A stretch of DNA of 64,000 nucleotides from Paucibacter sp. DJ2R-2 (GTDB lineage Bacteria > Pseudomonadota > Gammaproteobacteria > Burkholderiales > Burkholderiaceae_C), in contig NZ_JAJIRT010000001.1 in NCBI RefSeq assembly GCF_025717675.1, positions 372,001-436,000 on the forward strand. The letters run 5' to 3'. Of this stretch, positions 45,987-55,600 are shown piece after piece. The notes beneath the pieces were generated by a model. It was not told the DNA's origin. It saw nothing but the letters and a program-made list of their open reading frames with translations, and did no database searches. Numbering within the stretch: the first letter of the stretch is position 1; each line of letters starts with the position of its first letter. The translations under genes were made by a program, and so were the position numbers.

Positions 45987-46121
45987 TTAGCAGTCCCCCG
46001 CCAGCCTCCGCACCCACCACGCCACGAAGCGGCCGTAGCTAAAAAACAGTCCGCTCGTGCAGACCCACCAGAAGAAGATCATGACGAAGACGATGACGAC
46101 GAACTCCCAGAAGCCCCGCAT
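45987..46121 (-). CDS. possible small Trp/Phe-rich membrane protein (overlaps the DUF4399 start)
   Basis: A 44-codon frame encodes an extremely hydrophobic peptide beginning MRGFWEFVVIVFVMIFFWW and ending in a basic tail (WWVRRLAGDC), with one transmembrane helix. GAGG lies five bases before its ATG. It overlaps, on the other strand, the first codons of the DUF4399 gene, whose leader there (KIMTKTMTTNSQK) is unusual. It may be a real small protein, or chance. Confidence 0.35.
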   Translation of the reverse strand: MRGFWEFVVIVFVMIFFWWVCTSGLFFSYGRFVAWWVRRLAGDC

Positions 46122-46950
46122 CACCGCCTCGCTCTTGGCTTCATGCGGGCTCGCTTGCCTGCTGCTGATGGGGGGCTCATTGGCTCCTGCCGCTGCACAA
46201 ACGCCGGGCCAAACGCTCCATCCCTGGCTGGCCTCGGCGCCGCGCCTGGCGCAGCAGACCCACTTCACCAATTTGCAAGATGGCGCCAAGATCGAGACGC
46301 CGTTTCTCGTGACCTTCGGCCTCACCGGCATGGGCATTGCACCCATCACCAAGGCGCAGGGCAAGACCGGCCACCACCACCTCCTGATCAACCGCGACCT
46401 GCCGCTGGACTTCAACCAGCCCCTGCCCTTCAACGAGCAGTACGTCCACTTCGGCAAAGGCCAGATGGAAACCGTGCTGAAGCTGCAGCCGGGCGACTAC
46501 ACCTTGCGCCTGGTCCTGGCCGACCACCGCCATGTGCCCAATTTCGTGTACAGCAAACCGCTGAAAATCACGGTTACCAAATTCAATGAGAACGTCAAGC
46601 CCGAAACCCTGAGCCAGCCCGGCATCAGCCTGCGCGTGGTGGGCAGCGGCGACAACAAGAACGAAGCGCGCGAGGGCAGCCCCGTGCAAGTGCTGTTCCA
46701 CGCGTCCAAGCTGAACGTCTCGCACCAGGCTTTGCAAGAACCCAGCACCGGCCACTTCCGCCTGAGCATTGCGCCCGAGAGCGGCGGAGCCAAGGCCGAG
46801 GTCCTGAACTTCACCGGCGGCGAAACCGAAGCCTGGCTCAAGCCACCCAAGGGCAAGTACCAACTCAAGCTCGATTTCGTGGACAACGTGCAGGCCGGCA
46901 AGGTGCTTTTCAGTGCGGGGGCGCAGGGGCTGCAGGTGGTGGGGCGGTGA
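46081..46950 (+). CDS. DUF4399 domain exported protein
   Basis: The 289-residue secreted protein has a signal peptide (hydrophobic core SLLASCGLACLLLMGG) and DUF4399-type sequence: HFTNLQDGAKIETPFLVTFGLTGMGI, TGHHHLLINRD and the conserved PGDYTLRLVLADH. This domain is found in bacterial proteins of unknown function. The start is uncertain: ATGs at 46057, 46081 and 46093 are in frame. Confidence 0.8.
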   Translation: MTKTMTTNSQKPRITASLLASCGLACLLLMGGSLAPAAAQTPGQTLHPWLASAPRLAQQTHFTNLQDGAKIETPFLVTFGLTGMGIAPITKAQGKTGHHHLLINRDLPLDFNQPLPFNEQYVHFGKGQMETVLKLQPGDYTLRLVLADHRHVPNFVYSKPLKITVTKFNENVKPETLSQPGISLRVVGSGDNKNEAREGSPVQVLFHASKLNVSHQALQEPSTGHFRLSIAPESGGAKAEVLNFTGGETEAWLKPPKGKYQLKLDFVDNVQAGKVLFSAGAQGLQVVGR

Positions 46951-47058
46951 GGTATTCAGTTCGAGGCTGCGTTTATGCCAGCCTTCAACTGCCCCCGATT
47001 GCTACGTGTTGCGTCACTGATGATCATGTTCTGGTCCGCAATTTGGCGTCGTTTGAAG

Positions 47059-47439
47059 TTAAGAGCCACCCGGGCCTTGACACTTAGGACACACCGTTGC
47101 AATTCGCTTCGCTTGGACAAGCCGACCTGGTTTGCCGCAGACTTGGCATGTTACGGAAGCTAGCGACTTTGTCGCCTCAACAAGATGCCCAATGCGTAAC
47201 TCTAAGGCGCCGAAGCCAACTTCGTTTGTGCTGCCGAAACCAAAACAGAACCGAAGACCGCCGGCTTTCTCCTTGATCTGATCGATGTGGAAGGCCTTTG
47301 CTGCATCGTCATTCAATTGATTGTCAATTTGACCGCACAAGTCATGTATCAAATTCCACCAACCAGTTGGAACCTCTGACGGGGCTTCAGCTACTGAACG
47401 GTGGAACAGACGGGGATAGGCTGCCATCAAGCGCTGCAT
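47059..47439 (-). CDS. unknown protein with C-terminal zinc ribbon (KEKxGGLRF family)
   Basis: The 126-residue protein has the pattern QIKEKAGGLRFCFG followed by a C-terminal CQVC...CPKC zinc ribbon, a family I recall from many proteobacteria where it occurs near phage or toxin-immunity genes; no function is established. It is the last gene of a three-gene minus-strand cassette (47059-48174) with lower GC than the surrounding core genes. Confidence 0.62.
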   Translation of the reverse strand: MQRLMAAYPRLFHRSVAEAPSEVPTGWWNLIHDLCGQIDNQLNDDAAKAFHIDQIKEKAGGLRFCFGFGSTNEVGFGALELRIGHLVEATKSLASVTCQVCGKPGRLVQAKRIATVCPKCQGPGGS

Positions 47440-47454
47440 TAAAGACGGTATCCG

Positions 47455-47727
47455 CTAGGGATTGCGAAAACGCCATTTCGCCGCATGCGTGGGGCGGTCA
47501 TTCGCATCGAGGACGGGCTGGCCGGCCACGACGAGTTCGACACTTGAATCTTTGCGAAGTGCCCGCCCGACAGCCGCATTGGACGAACACCCAACGGGTG
47601 GCGAATTGCAGATGTATGTGCCATGAGCAAACTCGATTAGTTGGACTGTCGACCAGACGCTCGCGCCAACGTCGGTCTTGAACTTAGGCAACGCATCGAT
47701 GCACCGAGAAACAAATGTAGAAAGCAT
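47455..47727 (-). CDS. hypothetical small protein of islet cassette
   Basis: The 90-residue protein (MLSTFVSRCIDALPKFK...) matches no family I recognise. It has three cysteines and a central YICNSPPVGCSSNAAVGRAL segment. It begins 3 bp after the stop of the gene before it and ends 15 bp before the next, so all three are probably one transcript. Confidence 0.6.
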   Translation of the reverse strand: MLSTFVSRCIDALPKFKTDVGASVWSTVQLIEFAHGTYICNSPPVGCSSNAAVGRALRKDSSVELVVAGQPVLDANDRPTHAAKWRFRNP

Positions 47728-47730
47728 GAC

Positions 47731-48174
47731 TCAAACCCGAAGCTGAAGTTGAGCTTTGGACATCGCAATTAACTGCTTCAGCTCTGAGTCATTGAGGCCA
47801 GCAAGAATCCGAGTTAGCAGAGATTCGCTAACGGACTGGGCCAGCATGGTCGGTTTGCGCCGGTAACGTGATCCGGCAGAGAAAACTTCGTCGCCCCGCA
47901 GTTTGACCCCTTCCTTTTCTAGCTCAAACCCTGTTTGTTCCATGATCTGACGCACGGCCATGCCGATAAGGGATCGCGCGCTCCGGCCGTCGGTCCCTTG
48001 CAAGTGGGCTTGCACCATGGCGCCAACACCAGCCACCGCTGGTCGTCCCTCATCTGTAGCTTGGTGCAGGGCGGCGATGAAGTTCGGAGTACTGGCCAAT
48101 TCGATCAAAGACTGCCCATTTGCAATCGTGGCAGCCAGTCTCTGGACGCGTGGTGAAAAAACAAGCTTCAACAC
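47731..48174 (-). CDS. hypothetical protein, first gene of islet cassette
   Basis: The 147-residue soluble protein starts at GTG 48174 because AGGAGG lies exactly six bases upstream; the frame extends further but without a comparable site. Features: VFSPRVQRLAATIANGQSLIELAS, then RSLIGMAVRQIMEQTGFELEK and FSAGSRYRR. I do not recognise the family. The strong ribosome site and close spacing to two following genes mark it as leader of an operon. Confidence 0.62.
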   Translation of the reverse strand: MLKLVFSPRVQRLAATIANGQSLIELASTPNFIAALHQATDEGRPAVAGVGAMVQAHLQGTDGRSARSLIGMAVRQIMEQTGFELEKEGVKLRGDEVFSAGSRYRRKPTMLAQSVSESLLTRILAGLNDSELKQLIAMSKAQLQLRV

Positions 48175-48299
48175 GGATGACCTCCTATTCCTATTGATGC
48201 GAACAATTCCATGGATTTTCCTATGAACAAATGTCAAATGTCAACTAGATTCGCCCAAGACTTCAGCAGATGGGCAAGAGCCAATTGCCCGGCACTCGG

Positions 48300-48636
48300 T
48301 CAGCCCAACGGCGAGGTCGTTTCATACCTCACCTCCGACGACACCAAACTGCCGCGCACTCTTGCTAAGCCAGGTGGCTTGAAGATCTGGTTTTACTAGA
48401 AGTAGGCGTCATACGCTTTGATATCTGATGCGACTACAGACGTTCATCGCATCATCGGCCTCACCGATGTCGCTGAAGCATTCGATGATCTCGCGGCTGG
48501 CGCGCATCATGAGATCGAACTGATCCACCGCGCCTTCTCTGTGAAGTACCAGCGAAACATTGGCAAGCACATAGATCTTGAGGCCAAGCGTCTCACGGTC
48601 CGCCAGCGCCGCGCTGAGGCCTTTCAGTAGATCCAC
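48300..48636 (-). pseudogene. degenerate Lrp/AsnC-family regulator fragment
   Basis: On the minus strand three frames together give the C-terminal two thirds of an Lrp regulator closely like that at 52101-52571. LADRETLGLKIYVLANVSL and REGAVDQFDL occur in one frame, VVASDIKAYDAYF (then a stop) in another and NQIFKPPGLARVRG followed by YETTSPLG with the stop in a third. The N-terminal helix-turn-helix is missing; the adjacent VOC gene takes its place. At least two frameshifts make it non-functional. Confidence 0.85.
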
Positions 48637-48664
48637 AGAATCTTGCGCCCCGCCTCACCGTTTT

Positions 48665-49108
48665 CTACTGCAGAGCATAGTCATTCCGCTCACTCAGTTC
48701 TGACGAAACGTACTCAACAAACTCGAACTGCAGCCCCTCCCGAGCCAGCACGTAAGCGCTCGTCCGAAAGGGGTGAGCGCCGCCCCAATGGTCAGGGGTG
48801 TAGCCGGCAGCGGCAAGTCTTTGCAGCGTCTCGTTCAAAGACGGCACGACGATGCCGATGTGCTTGGTGCCGAGGGATGAGCTGCGCCATTCGGGGTGCT
48901 TGTCAGCTTCACCTTCGCCGCCGCTCTGTAGCGCGATGTAGGAGTGCTCGGTCCCGACGTGCAGCCAGCGGATCGTCCGATTGCCAAACCAGTCCAGAGT
49001 GCCTTCGCCGCGCACGCGCCAGCCAGGCAAGGCGCAGAGCAGCATGTCCTTGACCTCATCGAGATCGCGAACGGTCACGTTGGCGTGCTCTACATAGGCG
49101 TGATCCAT
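48665..49108 (-). CDS. VOC (glyoxalase/bleomycin-resistance-like) family protein
   Basis: The 147-residue protein has the paired beta-alpha-beta fold of the vicinal oxygen chelate family: VEHANVTVRDLDEVKDMLL, TKHIGIVVPSLNETLQRLAAAGY and the closing FEFVEY. The specific reaction is unknown. ATG 49108 is chosen because AAAGGA lies eight bases upstream; ATG 49126 is possible. Confidence 0.8.
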   Translation of the reverse strand: MDHAYVEHANVTVRDLDEVKDMLLCALPGWRVRGEGTLDWFGNRTIRWLHVGTEHSYIALQSGGEGEADKHPEWRSSSLGTKHIGIVVPSLNETLQRLAAAGYTPDHWGGAHPFRTSAYVLAREGLQFEFVEYVSSELSERNDYALQ

Positions 49109-49220
49109 AGAAATGCGTCCTTTCATTCTGTGATGGCCTTCTGGGCCGAGGTCACGGATGATGAAAGCTCAAGTGCACTTCACGTCAAGCAGCAATTGAC
49201 CCCGCCAGGAACAAGAGGGA

Positions 49221-50126
49221 TCACCGGTTTTCCAGGTAGTCCGTTCCGACGCGTTCAATGGCAGTGAGCAGCTTCTGCACCGCCCGCGTGTCTACAGCTG
49301 CCACCGAGTCCGAATGCTCGCCGCAGAACTCGGCCAACATGCTGGCATGCTCTTCTGCCCTGCCGCCTGTGGCGGCGATTCGCAGCGCCGCTCGATAGGT
49401 CTGCCGCTGTTTTTCTGACAAGGCGGCACCGATCTTGTCGCAGCCCAGTGCCTTGATGGCCGTGATATCTCCGAGGTTGGCATCTCTGGTCAATGCACCC
49501 AGCTGCCAGGGAATTGCGCTTGGGTCCTGCCGCTGGACCACGGCCACCTCGTGGTAATGCGTGGATGCCGCGCCCAAGGTGCCGCCGACCGCGGCAGTCT
49601 CCAACAGCTTCAAATACTGACTCTGCTGAACAGCGGTGAGGGTCTGGCAGTGACGCTGAACATTTTCATCATCCTTCAGGGATGCGATGAGTTCGCGGTT
49701 GTCCCGACCTGGGCCTGTTTGGCTGCTCGCATGCTTCCGAGATCTGGCAATCCTTCTATCGATAGATTTGCACGCATCGAGGATCTTGGCGGCTTCAAAT
49801 GATTTCTGCGGGTCCTGCGAATCGATGGCGGCATCAATGAACTGGCTGTAGCCGTAGCGCATCGCCCGCTTGAGCAGACCGTCAGCCTTTGTCGCTTCAT
49901 GGCTCGATGGCGAAGCGCTAGCCGGCAAAGCGTTTGGCGCTGCGTTTTTACGCGACTCGATCCTAGGGGCCGAAGCAAAATCGGATGGGCCAATCGCCGC
50001 GGCGCTTGGCGGCTTGACTGCCGGCTCTTCGCTGGCTTTTTGGCCGTGAGTTCCAAGCCCAATCACGGCGGCACTCAGTGCAAGGGCAAGGGAAGCGGCA
50101 ATCCATTTGATAAAGCCTTTGTTCAT
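49221..50126 (-). CDS. hypothetical exported protein
   Basis: The predicted protein has about 301 residues, with an N-terminal hydrophobic anchor (FIKWIAASLALALSAAVIG), a Pro/Ala/Ser linker and a helical mature part with four cysteines (LDACKSI, RHCQTL, GCDKIG, EFCGEH). Length, anchor and cysteine layout resemble the protein at 23935-24837, also in a lower-GC islet. The function is unknown. Confidence 0.68.
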   Translation of the reverse strand: MNKGFIKWIAASLALALSAAVIGLGTHGQKASEEPAVKPPSAAAIGPSDFASAPRIESRKNAAPNALPASASPSSHEATKADGLLKRAMRYGYSQFIDAAIDSQDPQKSFEAAKILDACKSIDRRIARSRKHASSQTGPGRDNRELIASLKDDENVQRHCQTLTAVQQSQYLKLLETAAVGGTLGAASTHYHEVAVVQRQDPSAIPWQLGALTRDANLGDITAIKALGCDKIGAALSEKQRQTYRAALRIAATGGRAEEHASMLAEFCGEHSDSVAAVDTRAVQKLLTAIERVGTDYLENR

Positions 50127-50410
50127 CAGGTGCACTCACAGAAACATGCGGGGGGACAGTTTGAATGGATCAGCAAGCAGCGCTACAGGCGAAACCTGAA
50201 CGAGCCAATCCACGATCCAGTCTTCAGCTTCGAGCTTCGCCCAATTTTGTGACCCCGGGCCACAGGCGGCAGCCGCTGGCCCGCACTCATTGACCCCACT
50301 TGCAAGCCTGCCTTAGACGGGGCGCTCGAACTGCTCGACGGCGGCCGGAGTCGCTCTCCGTGGCGCAAGCACTGCCCCATAGCGCGCCCATTTCCCCTAC
50401 TTCACCGGGA

Positions 50411-50468
50411 TTTCAGCGCTTTTCAGACTGATTCAGACCCCAAGGGCCAGCTTTCAGCGTGTTTTCAG
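50411..50468. promoter_or_regulatory. direct repeat upstream of doxX-like gene
   Basis: TTTCAGCGCTTTTCAG (50411-50426) recurs as TTTCAGCGTGTTTTCAG (50452-50468), 41 bp apart (start to start) and about 60-110 bp before the DoxX start. It may be a regulator site. The remainder of the gap 50127-50524 shows no gene that I can support. Confidence 0.3.
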
Positions 50469-50524
50469 GCCTTGCCGCGCCGTCATCGGCAGCATGCAGG
50501 GCTTCACCAACCCTGGCCCATTTC

Positions 50525-50962
50525 ATGAACACCTTCACATCCACCTTCGACCCGCAACGTCAGCAACGCATCATGATGGTGCTGCGCATCACCCTCGCCT
50601 GCCTGGTCGTGATACATGGCTGGACCCGGCTGCTCGGCGGTTCGGTGCCCAGCTTCGGCCGCTATCTGGACGCGCACGGCGTGCCCTTCGGCGCCTTCTT
50701 CGGCTACTTCGTCACTTACGCCGAGGCCTTCGCCACCGTGCCCCTGGCCTTGGGGCGATTCGTCTTTCCGCTCTGCCTGATGTTCTCGGCCATCTATCTG
50801 GTGGGCATTCCGGTCCACCACTTGCAGTACGGTTGGTTCTCGTCTGGCCACGAGGACGGCTGCGAATATCCGACGCTGATGGTGATCTGCTTTGCGCTGA
50901 TGGCCTGGCAGCATGCACCGCGTTCACTCAGATTCAGCTGGCCCCGATTTGCACGGGCATGA
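50525..50962 (+). CDS. DoxX family membrane protein
   Basis: The 145-residue product has four membrane helices and the DoxX-type pattern: MVLRITLACLVVIHGWTRLL, then GYFVTYAEAFATVPLALGRF. DoxX-type proteins are poorly understood; some are linked to sulfur or thiol redox. The ATG at 50525 is used; the open frame extends further upstream without a signal. The CadC-like regulator follows 150 bp later. Confidence 0.82.
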   Translation: MNTFTSTFDPQRQQRIMMVLRITLACLVVIHGWTRLLGGSVPSFGRYLDAHGVPFGAFFGYFVTYAEAFATVPLALGRFVFPLCLMFSAIYLVGIPVHHLQYGWFSSGHEDGCEYPTLMVICFALMAWQHAPRSLRFSWPRFARA

Positions 50963-51004
50963 GCGGGCCTATGAGCGGGCCCATGAGCGGGCCCGCCCCG
51001 CTCA
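50958..51004. repeat. 12-bp tandem repeat with terminal hairpin
   Basis: ATGAGCGGGCCY occurs three times in a row (50958-50993), covering the DoxX stop codon. The last copy pairs with a following CCCGCTCAT (50996-51004), giving a 9-bp perfect stem. Each added copy would leave the DoxX stop unchanged. Confidence 0.7.
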
Positions 51005-51112
51005 TAGAATTGCGCCGCGCCGGGACCTTCCCAGCGCCTGCGCGCACCGCCGCGCGACGCCCTTTGAATGCGGGCGCCACGTGGTGAGGCTTTGTGCGCC
51101 CTTAGGGCATCG

Positions 51113-52093
51113 ATGGACTGTCTTCCCGAACACGCTTTGCAGATTGGCGACTGGCTGCTGGACCCGTCGACCGGTCAACTCAGCCGTACTGACGATGAAG
51201 GCCTGCGCCTCGACGCCCGGCCCCTGCGTCTGCTGGTCTATCTGGCCGGCCGCGCCGGCGAGACGATCGGCATGGACGAATTGCTGGAGCAGGTCTGGCC
51301 CGGCGTCGTGGTCACGCAGGATTCGGTCTACCAAGCCATCACCGCGCTGCGCCGCGCGCTGGGCGATGACAGCAAGCAGCCACGCTATATCGCCACCGTG
51401 CCGCGCCTGGGTTACCGACTGATTGCTGCGGTTCAGACGCTGCCTGCCGCCGCCGAGCCCGGCCTCAGCGGCGGCGCAGCCCTCGGCCCTGCTACGGCCA
51501 CAAGCTCATCGGCTTCAACACCCATGGCTGCCGCTGAGGCGGTGCCAAGCGCCGCAGCTCCAAACAAGCGACGCGCGAGTATTGGCCTGATCCTGTCAGC
51601 CGCCCTGCTGGCCCTGGTGGCCGGGCTGACACTGTTCCAGCTGCAGCCTTGGCGCGCCGACGACACGGCCGCGGCGGCGCAGGCCAGCGCGCCCCGCACC
51701 GTCGCCGTGCTGCCCTTTCTGGACCTCAGCGACAAGATGGACCAGGAGCCTTTTGCCGATGGCATGAGCGAGCAGCTGATCGCCCTCTTGGGCAAGAACA
51801 GCGAGCTGCGCATCGCCGCGCGCTCCAGTGTGTTTGCCTTCAAGGGCAAGGACATCGCCCCCGCCGCCGTCGGCCAGCAGCTCGGCGTCAGCCATGTGAT
51901 CGAGGGCAGCGTGCGCCGGTCGGGTCAGACGATGCGCATCAGCGCCCAGCTGGTGCGCACCAGCGATGGCTTCGTGCTCTGGACCGAGTCCTATGACCGG
52001 CCGTTGAGCGATGCGCTGAAGACCCAGGCCGAAGTTGGCGCCGCGATTGGCGCTGCCGTCAGCACCAAACTGGCGCCCTCCGGCATACGCTGA
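51113..52093 (+). CDS. CadC/ToxR-like membrane transcription regulator
   Basis: The 326-residue protein has an N-terminal winged-helix DNA-binding domain of the OmpR/PhoB type (about 10-105; ARPLRLLVYLAGRAGETIGM and ITALRRALGDD), a Pro/Ala/Ser linker, one membrane helix (about 155-175) and a periplasmic domain resembling the FlgO/TolB-N-like region (TVAVLPFLDLSDKMDQEPFADGMSEQL). One-component sensors like this respond to an envelope or medium signal. Target and signal are unknown; DoxX is adjacent. Confidence 0.86.
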   Translation: MDCLPEHALQIGDWLLDPSTGQLSRTDDEGLRLDARPLRLLVYLAGRAGETIGMDELLEQVWPGVVVTQDSVYQAITALRRALGDDSKQPRYIATVPRLGYRLIAAVQTLPAAAEPGLSGGAALGPATATSSSASTPMAAAEAVPSAAAPNKRRASIGLILSAALLALVAGLTLFQLQPWRADDTAAAAQASAPRTVAVLPFLDLSDKMDQEPFADGMSEQLIALLGKNSELRIAARSSVFAFKGKDIAPAAVGQQLGVSHVIEGSVRRSGQTMRISAQLVRTSDGFVLWTESYDRPLSDALKTQAEVGAAIGAAVSTKLAPSGIR

Positions 52094-52100
52094 AGCACCC

Positions 52101-52571
52101 TCAGCCCACGGGCAAGGCCGTCTCGTACTTCACCTCCCGCAGCACCACATTGCTGCGCACGCTGGCCACGCCGGGCACCTTGAAGATCTGGCTTTGCAGA
52201 AAGGCGTCATACGCCTTCATATCGGGCACGACCACCTTGATCACGTAATCGGCCTCACCGGTGATGCCGTGGCACTCGATGATTTCGCGGCTGGCCAGGA
52301 CCAGGCGCTCGAATTGCTCGACCGCGCCCTCGCTGTGCCGCACCAGCGAGACATTGGCCAGCACGCAGATATTGAGGCCCAGTTTTTCGCGGTCCACCAG
52401 GGCTACATGGCGGCGGATCACGCCGCTGTCTTCCAGCTCCTTGATGCGGCGCCAGACCGGGGTGGCCGAGAGGCCCACCTGGTCGGCCAGGGCCTGGGTG
52501 CTCTGGCGGCAATCGGCCTGCAGGGCTTCGAGAATCTGGCGCGTGGCCCGATCGAAACGATCCATCTCCAT
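52101..52571 (-). CDS. Lrp/AsnC family transcriptional regulator
   Basis: The 156-residue protein has an N-terminal HTH (DRATRQILEALQADCRQSTQALADQVGLSATPVWRRIKELE) and a C-terminal RAM/ACT-like ligand domain ending EVKYETALPV. ATG 52571 is preceded by AAGGAG with six-base spacing. It is divergent from the indolepyruvate oxidoreductase gene, which it probably controls in response to an amino acid. A damaged relative lies at 48300-48636. Confidence 0.93.
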   Translation of the reverse strand: MEMDRFDRATRQILEALQADCRQSTQALADQVGLSATPVWRRIKELEDSGVIRRHVALVDREKLGLNICVLANVSLVRHSEGAVEQFERLVLASREIIECHGITGEADYVIKVVVPDMKAYDAFLQSQIFKVPGVASVRSNVVLREVKYETALPVG

Positions 52572-52694
52572 TTGAGACTCCTTTGAGAGGAATTCTCTCA
52601 TTCACTGGCTTGACAGCGGCAAACAGAGCAACAAACACTTGGCTCTCTGACGAAAAATCCCCGGCAGCCATCGTTCGTCTCGCGAGGAAAGCCC

Positions 52695-55600
52695 ATGTCC
52701 AGTTCAGAAACCCAAACACTCAGCCCTGCGGCTCCCCAGGAGCCCGCGCTGCGGGACTACAAGCTTTCGGACAACCTCGCAGCGAGCAGCGGCGCAGTCT
52801 TCCTGACCGGCACCCAAGCCCTGGTGCGCCTGCTGCTGGCGCAAAAAGCGCAAGACGAAAGCAAGGGCCTGAACACCGCCGGCTTTGTCTCCGGCTACCG
52901 CGGCAGCCCGCTGGGCATGGTGGATCAGCAGCTCTGGAAGGCCAAGAAGTTCCTCGACGCCGCCAAGGTCAACTTCCTGCCCGCCATCAACGAAGACCTG
53001 GCCGCCACCGCCTGCCTCGGCGTGCAGCGCGTGGCCCTGGACCCGAAGCGCACGGCCGATGGCGTGTTCGCCATGTGGTACGGCAAGGGCCCGGGCGTGG
53101 ACCGCTCGGGCGATGCGCTCAAGCATGGCAATGTCTATGGCACCTCGAAGTTAGGCGGCGTGCTGGTCGTCTGCGGCGATGACCATGGCTGTGTCTCGTC
53201 GAGCACCCCGCACCAGAGCGATCTGGCCCTGCAGGCCTGGCACATGCCCATCGTCCACCCGGGCAATGTGGCGGAGTATCTGGAGTTCGGCCTCTACGGC
53301 TGGGCGCTGAGCCGTTTTTCGTCCACCTGGGTCGGCTTCAAGGCGATCTCGGAGGTGGTGGAGTCGGGCATGACGGTGGACCTGGACAGCGTGCCGCTGG
53401 ACTTTGAGCTGCCGGTGGACCACAAGCCGCCGGTAGACCTGCACATCCGCGCGGTGGACCTGCCCTCGCTGGAGCTGGAAACGCGCCTTGAGCACAAGCT
53501 GAACGCCGTCAAGGCCTTCGCCAAACTCAACAGCATCGACAAGCACATCGTCGTGAGCCCGCGCGCCACTCTGGGCATCGTCACCGTGGGCAAGGCTCAT
53601 TACGACTTCATGGAAGTGCTGCGCCGCCTGGACCTGGACCCCAATGCCCTGGCCGCCGCCGGCGTGCGGGTCTACAAGGTCGGCCTGGTCTTCCCGCTGG
53701 AGAGCTCGCGCATGAGCGAGTTCGCCCAGGGCTTGACCGATATGCTGGTGATCGAGGAGAAAGCCCCGGTCGTCGAGCGCCAGATCAAGGAACTGCTCTA
53801 CCACCTGCCCGATGCGCAGCGCCCGCGCGTGGTGGGCAAGACCGATGAGCATGGCCAGGCCGTGCTGAGCGCTCTCGGCGAGCTGCGCCCCTCGCGCATC
53901 ATGAACACGGTGGCCGATTGGCTGGCCCGCCTCAACCCCGCGCTGGACCGCCGCCATCTGGTGGTGGACTTCCTCACCCCCTGCCTGCTGTCGAACGCGG
54001 CCGATGGCGTGCGCCGCCAGCCCTACTTCTGCTCGGGCTGCCCACACAACACCTCGACCAAGCTGCCCGAAGGCTCGCGGGCCCTGGCCGGCATCGGCTG
54101 CCACTTCATGGCCAGCTGGATGGAGCGTGGCACCTCAGGGCTCATCCAGATGGGCGCCGAGGGCGTGGACTGGGCCGCGCACAGCCGCTTCACGACCGAG
54201 AAGCATGTGTTCCAGAACCTCGGCGACGGCACCTACTACCACTCGGGCTACTTGGCCATCCGCCAGGCCATCGCCGCCAAGACCAACATCACCTACAAAA
54301 TCCTCTACAACGACGCCGTCGCCATGACCGGCGGCCAGCCGGTGGACGGCCAGACCAGCGTGCCCCAGATCGCGCGCCAGGTGGAGGCCGAGGGCGTGAA
54401 GCGCCTGGTGGTGGTGAGCGACGAGCCGCAGAAGTACCAAGGCCACGAGAACCTGTTCCCGCCGGGCACCAGCTTCCACGACCGCAGCGAGCTGGACGCG
54501 GTGCAGCGCGAGCTGCGTGAGATCGAAGGCGTGACGGTGCTGATCTACGACCAGACCTGTGCCGCCGAAAAGCGCCGCCGTCGCAAGAAGAAAGAGTTCT
54601 ACGACCCGCCGAAGCGCATCTTCATCAACGAGCAGGTGTGCGAGGGCTGCGGCGACTGCGGCCAGGCCAGCAACTGCCTCTCGGTCGTGCCGGTGGAAAC
54701 CGATTTCGGCCGCAAGCGCGTGATCGAGCAAAGCAGCTGCAACAAGGATTTTTCCTGCGTCAACGGCTTCTGCCCGAGCTTCGTCTCGGTGCACGGCGCG
54801 CAGCTCAAGAAACGCGCCGGCGCCGGCTACACGCCCGCCGATCTGGCGCGCGAGCTGGCCGCGATTGGCTCGCCCAAACCCTGGAACTGGACGGGTCCCT
54901 TCGACCTGCTGGTCACCGGCGTGGGCGGCACCGGCGTGGTGACGGTCGGCGCCCTGATCAGCATGGCCGCGCATCTGGAGCGCAAGCAGGCCTCGGTGCT
55001 GGACTTCATGGGCTTTGCACAGAAAGGCGGCTCGGTGCTGAGCTTCGTGCGCGTGGCGCCGACGCAAGACCTGCTCAACCAGGTGCGCATCGACACGCAA
55101 CAGGCCGATGTGCTGCTGGCCTGCGACATGGTGGTGGGCGCCAGCCCGGATGCGCTGGGCACGGTCAAGCCGGGCCGCACCGTCATCCTGGCCAACACGC
55201 ATGAGCTGCCCACGGCGGCTTTTGTGCGCAACCCCGATGCCAGCCTGCAAGCCGACTCGCTGCTGGCCAAGATGCAGCATGCCGTCGGTGGCGACGCCGG
55301 TTTGATGAGCACCATCGATGCGCAAGCGATTGCCCAGGAGCTGATGGGCGACACCATGCCCAGCAACATCATCATGCTGGGCGCCTGCTGGCAGCGCGGC
55401 CTGGTGCCGCTCTCCGAAGCCTCGCTGATGCGAGCCATGGAGCTGAACGGCGTGGCCGTGGTAGGCAACAAGACCGCCTTCGCCCTGGGCCGCCTGGCCA
55501 TCGCCGCGCCCGAGGCCCTGCGCCGCCTGGCCGGCCGCAATGCGCAGTCGGTCGTGCAGGTGCTGAACTTCGACAAGCTCGACGGCCCGGACGGCCTGCT

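Noticed and set aside
46951-50200. Prophage or integrative element for the 47-50 kb islet
   Set aside because: No integrase, attachment repeats or tRNA gene can be seen at either edge; only lower GC and a pseudogene support transfer.
50127-50524. Fragments that read like protein ends in the gap before DoxX
   Set aside because: Pieces such as EWISKQRYRRNLNEP look protein-like but have no start, no ribosome site and no recognisable family; not called as a gene or pseudogene.
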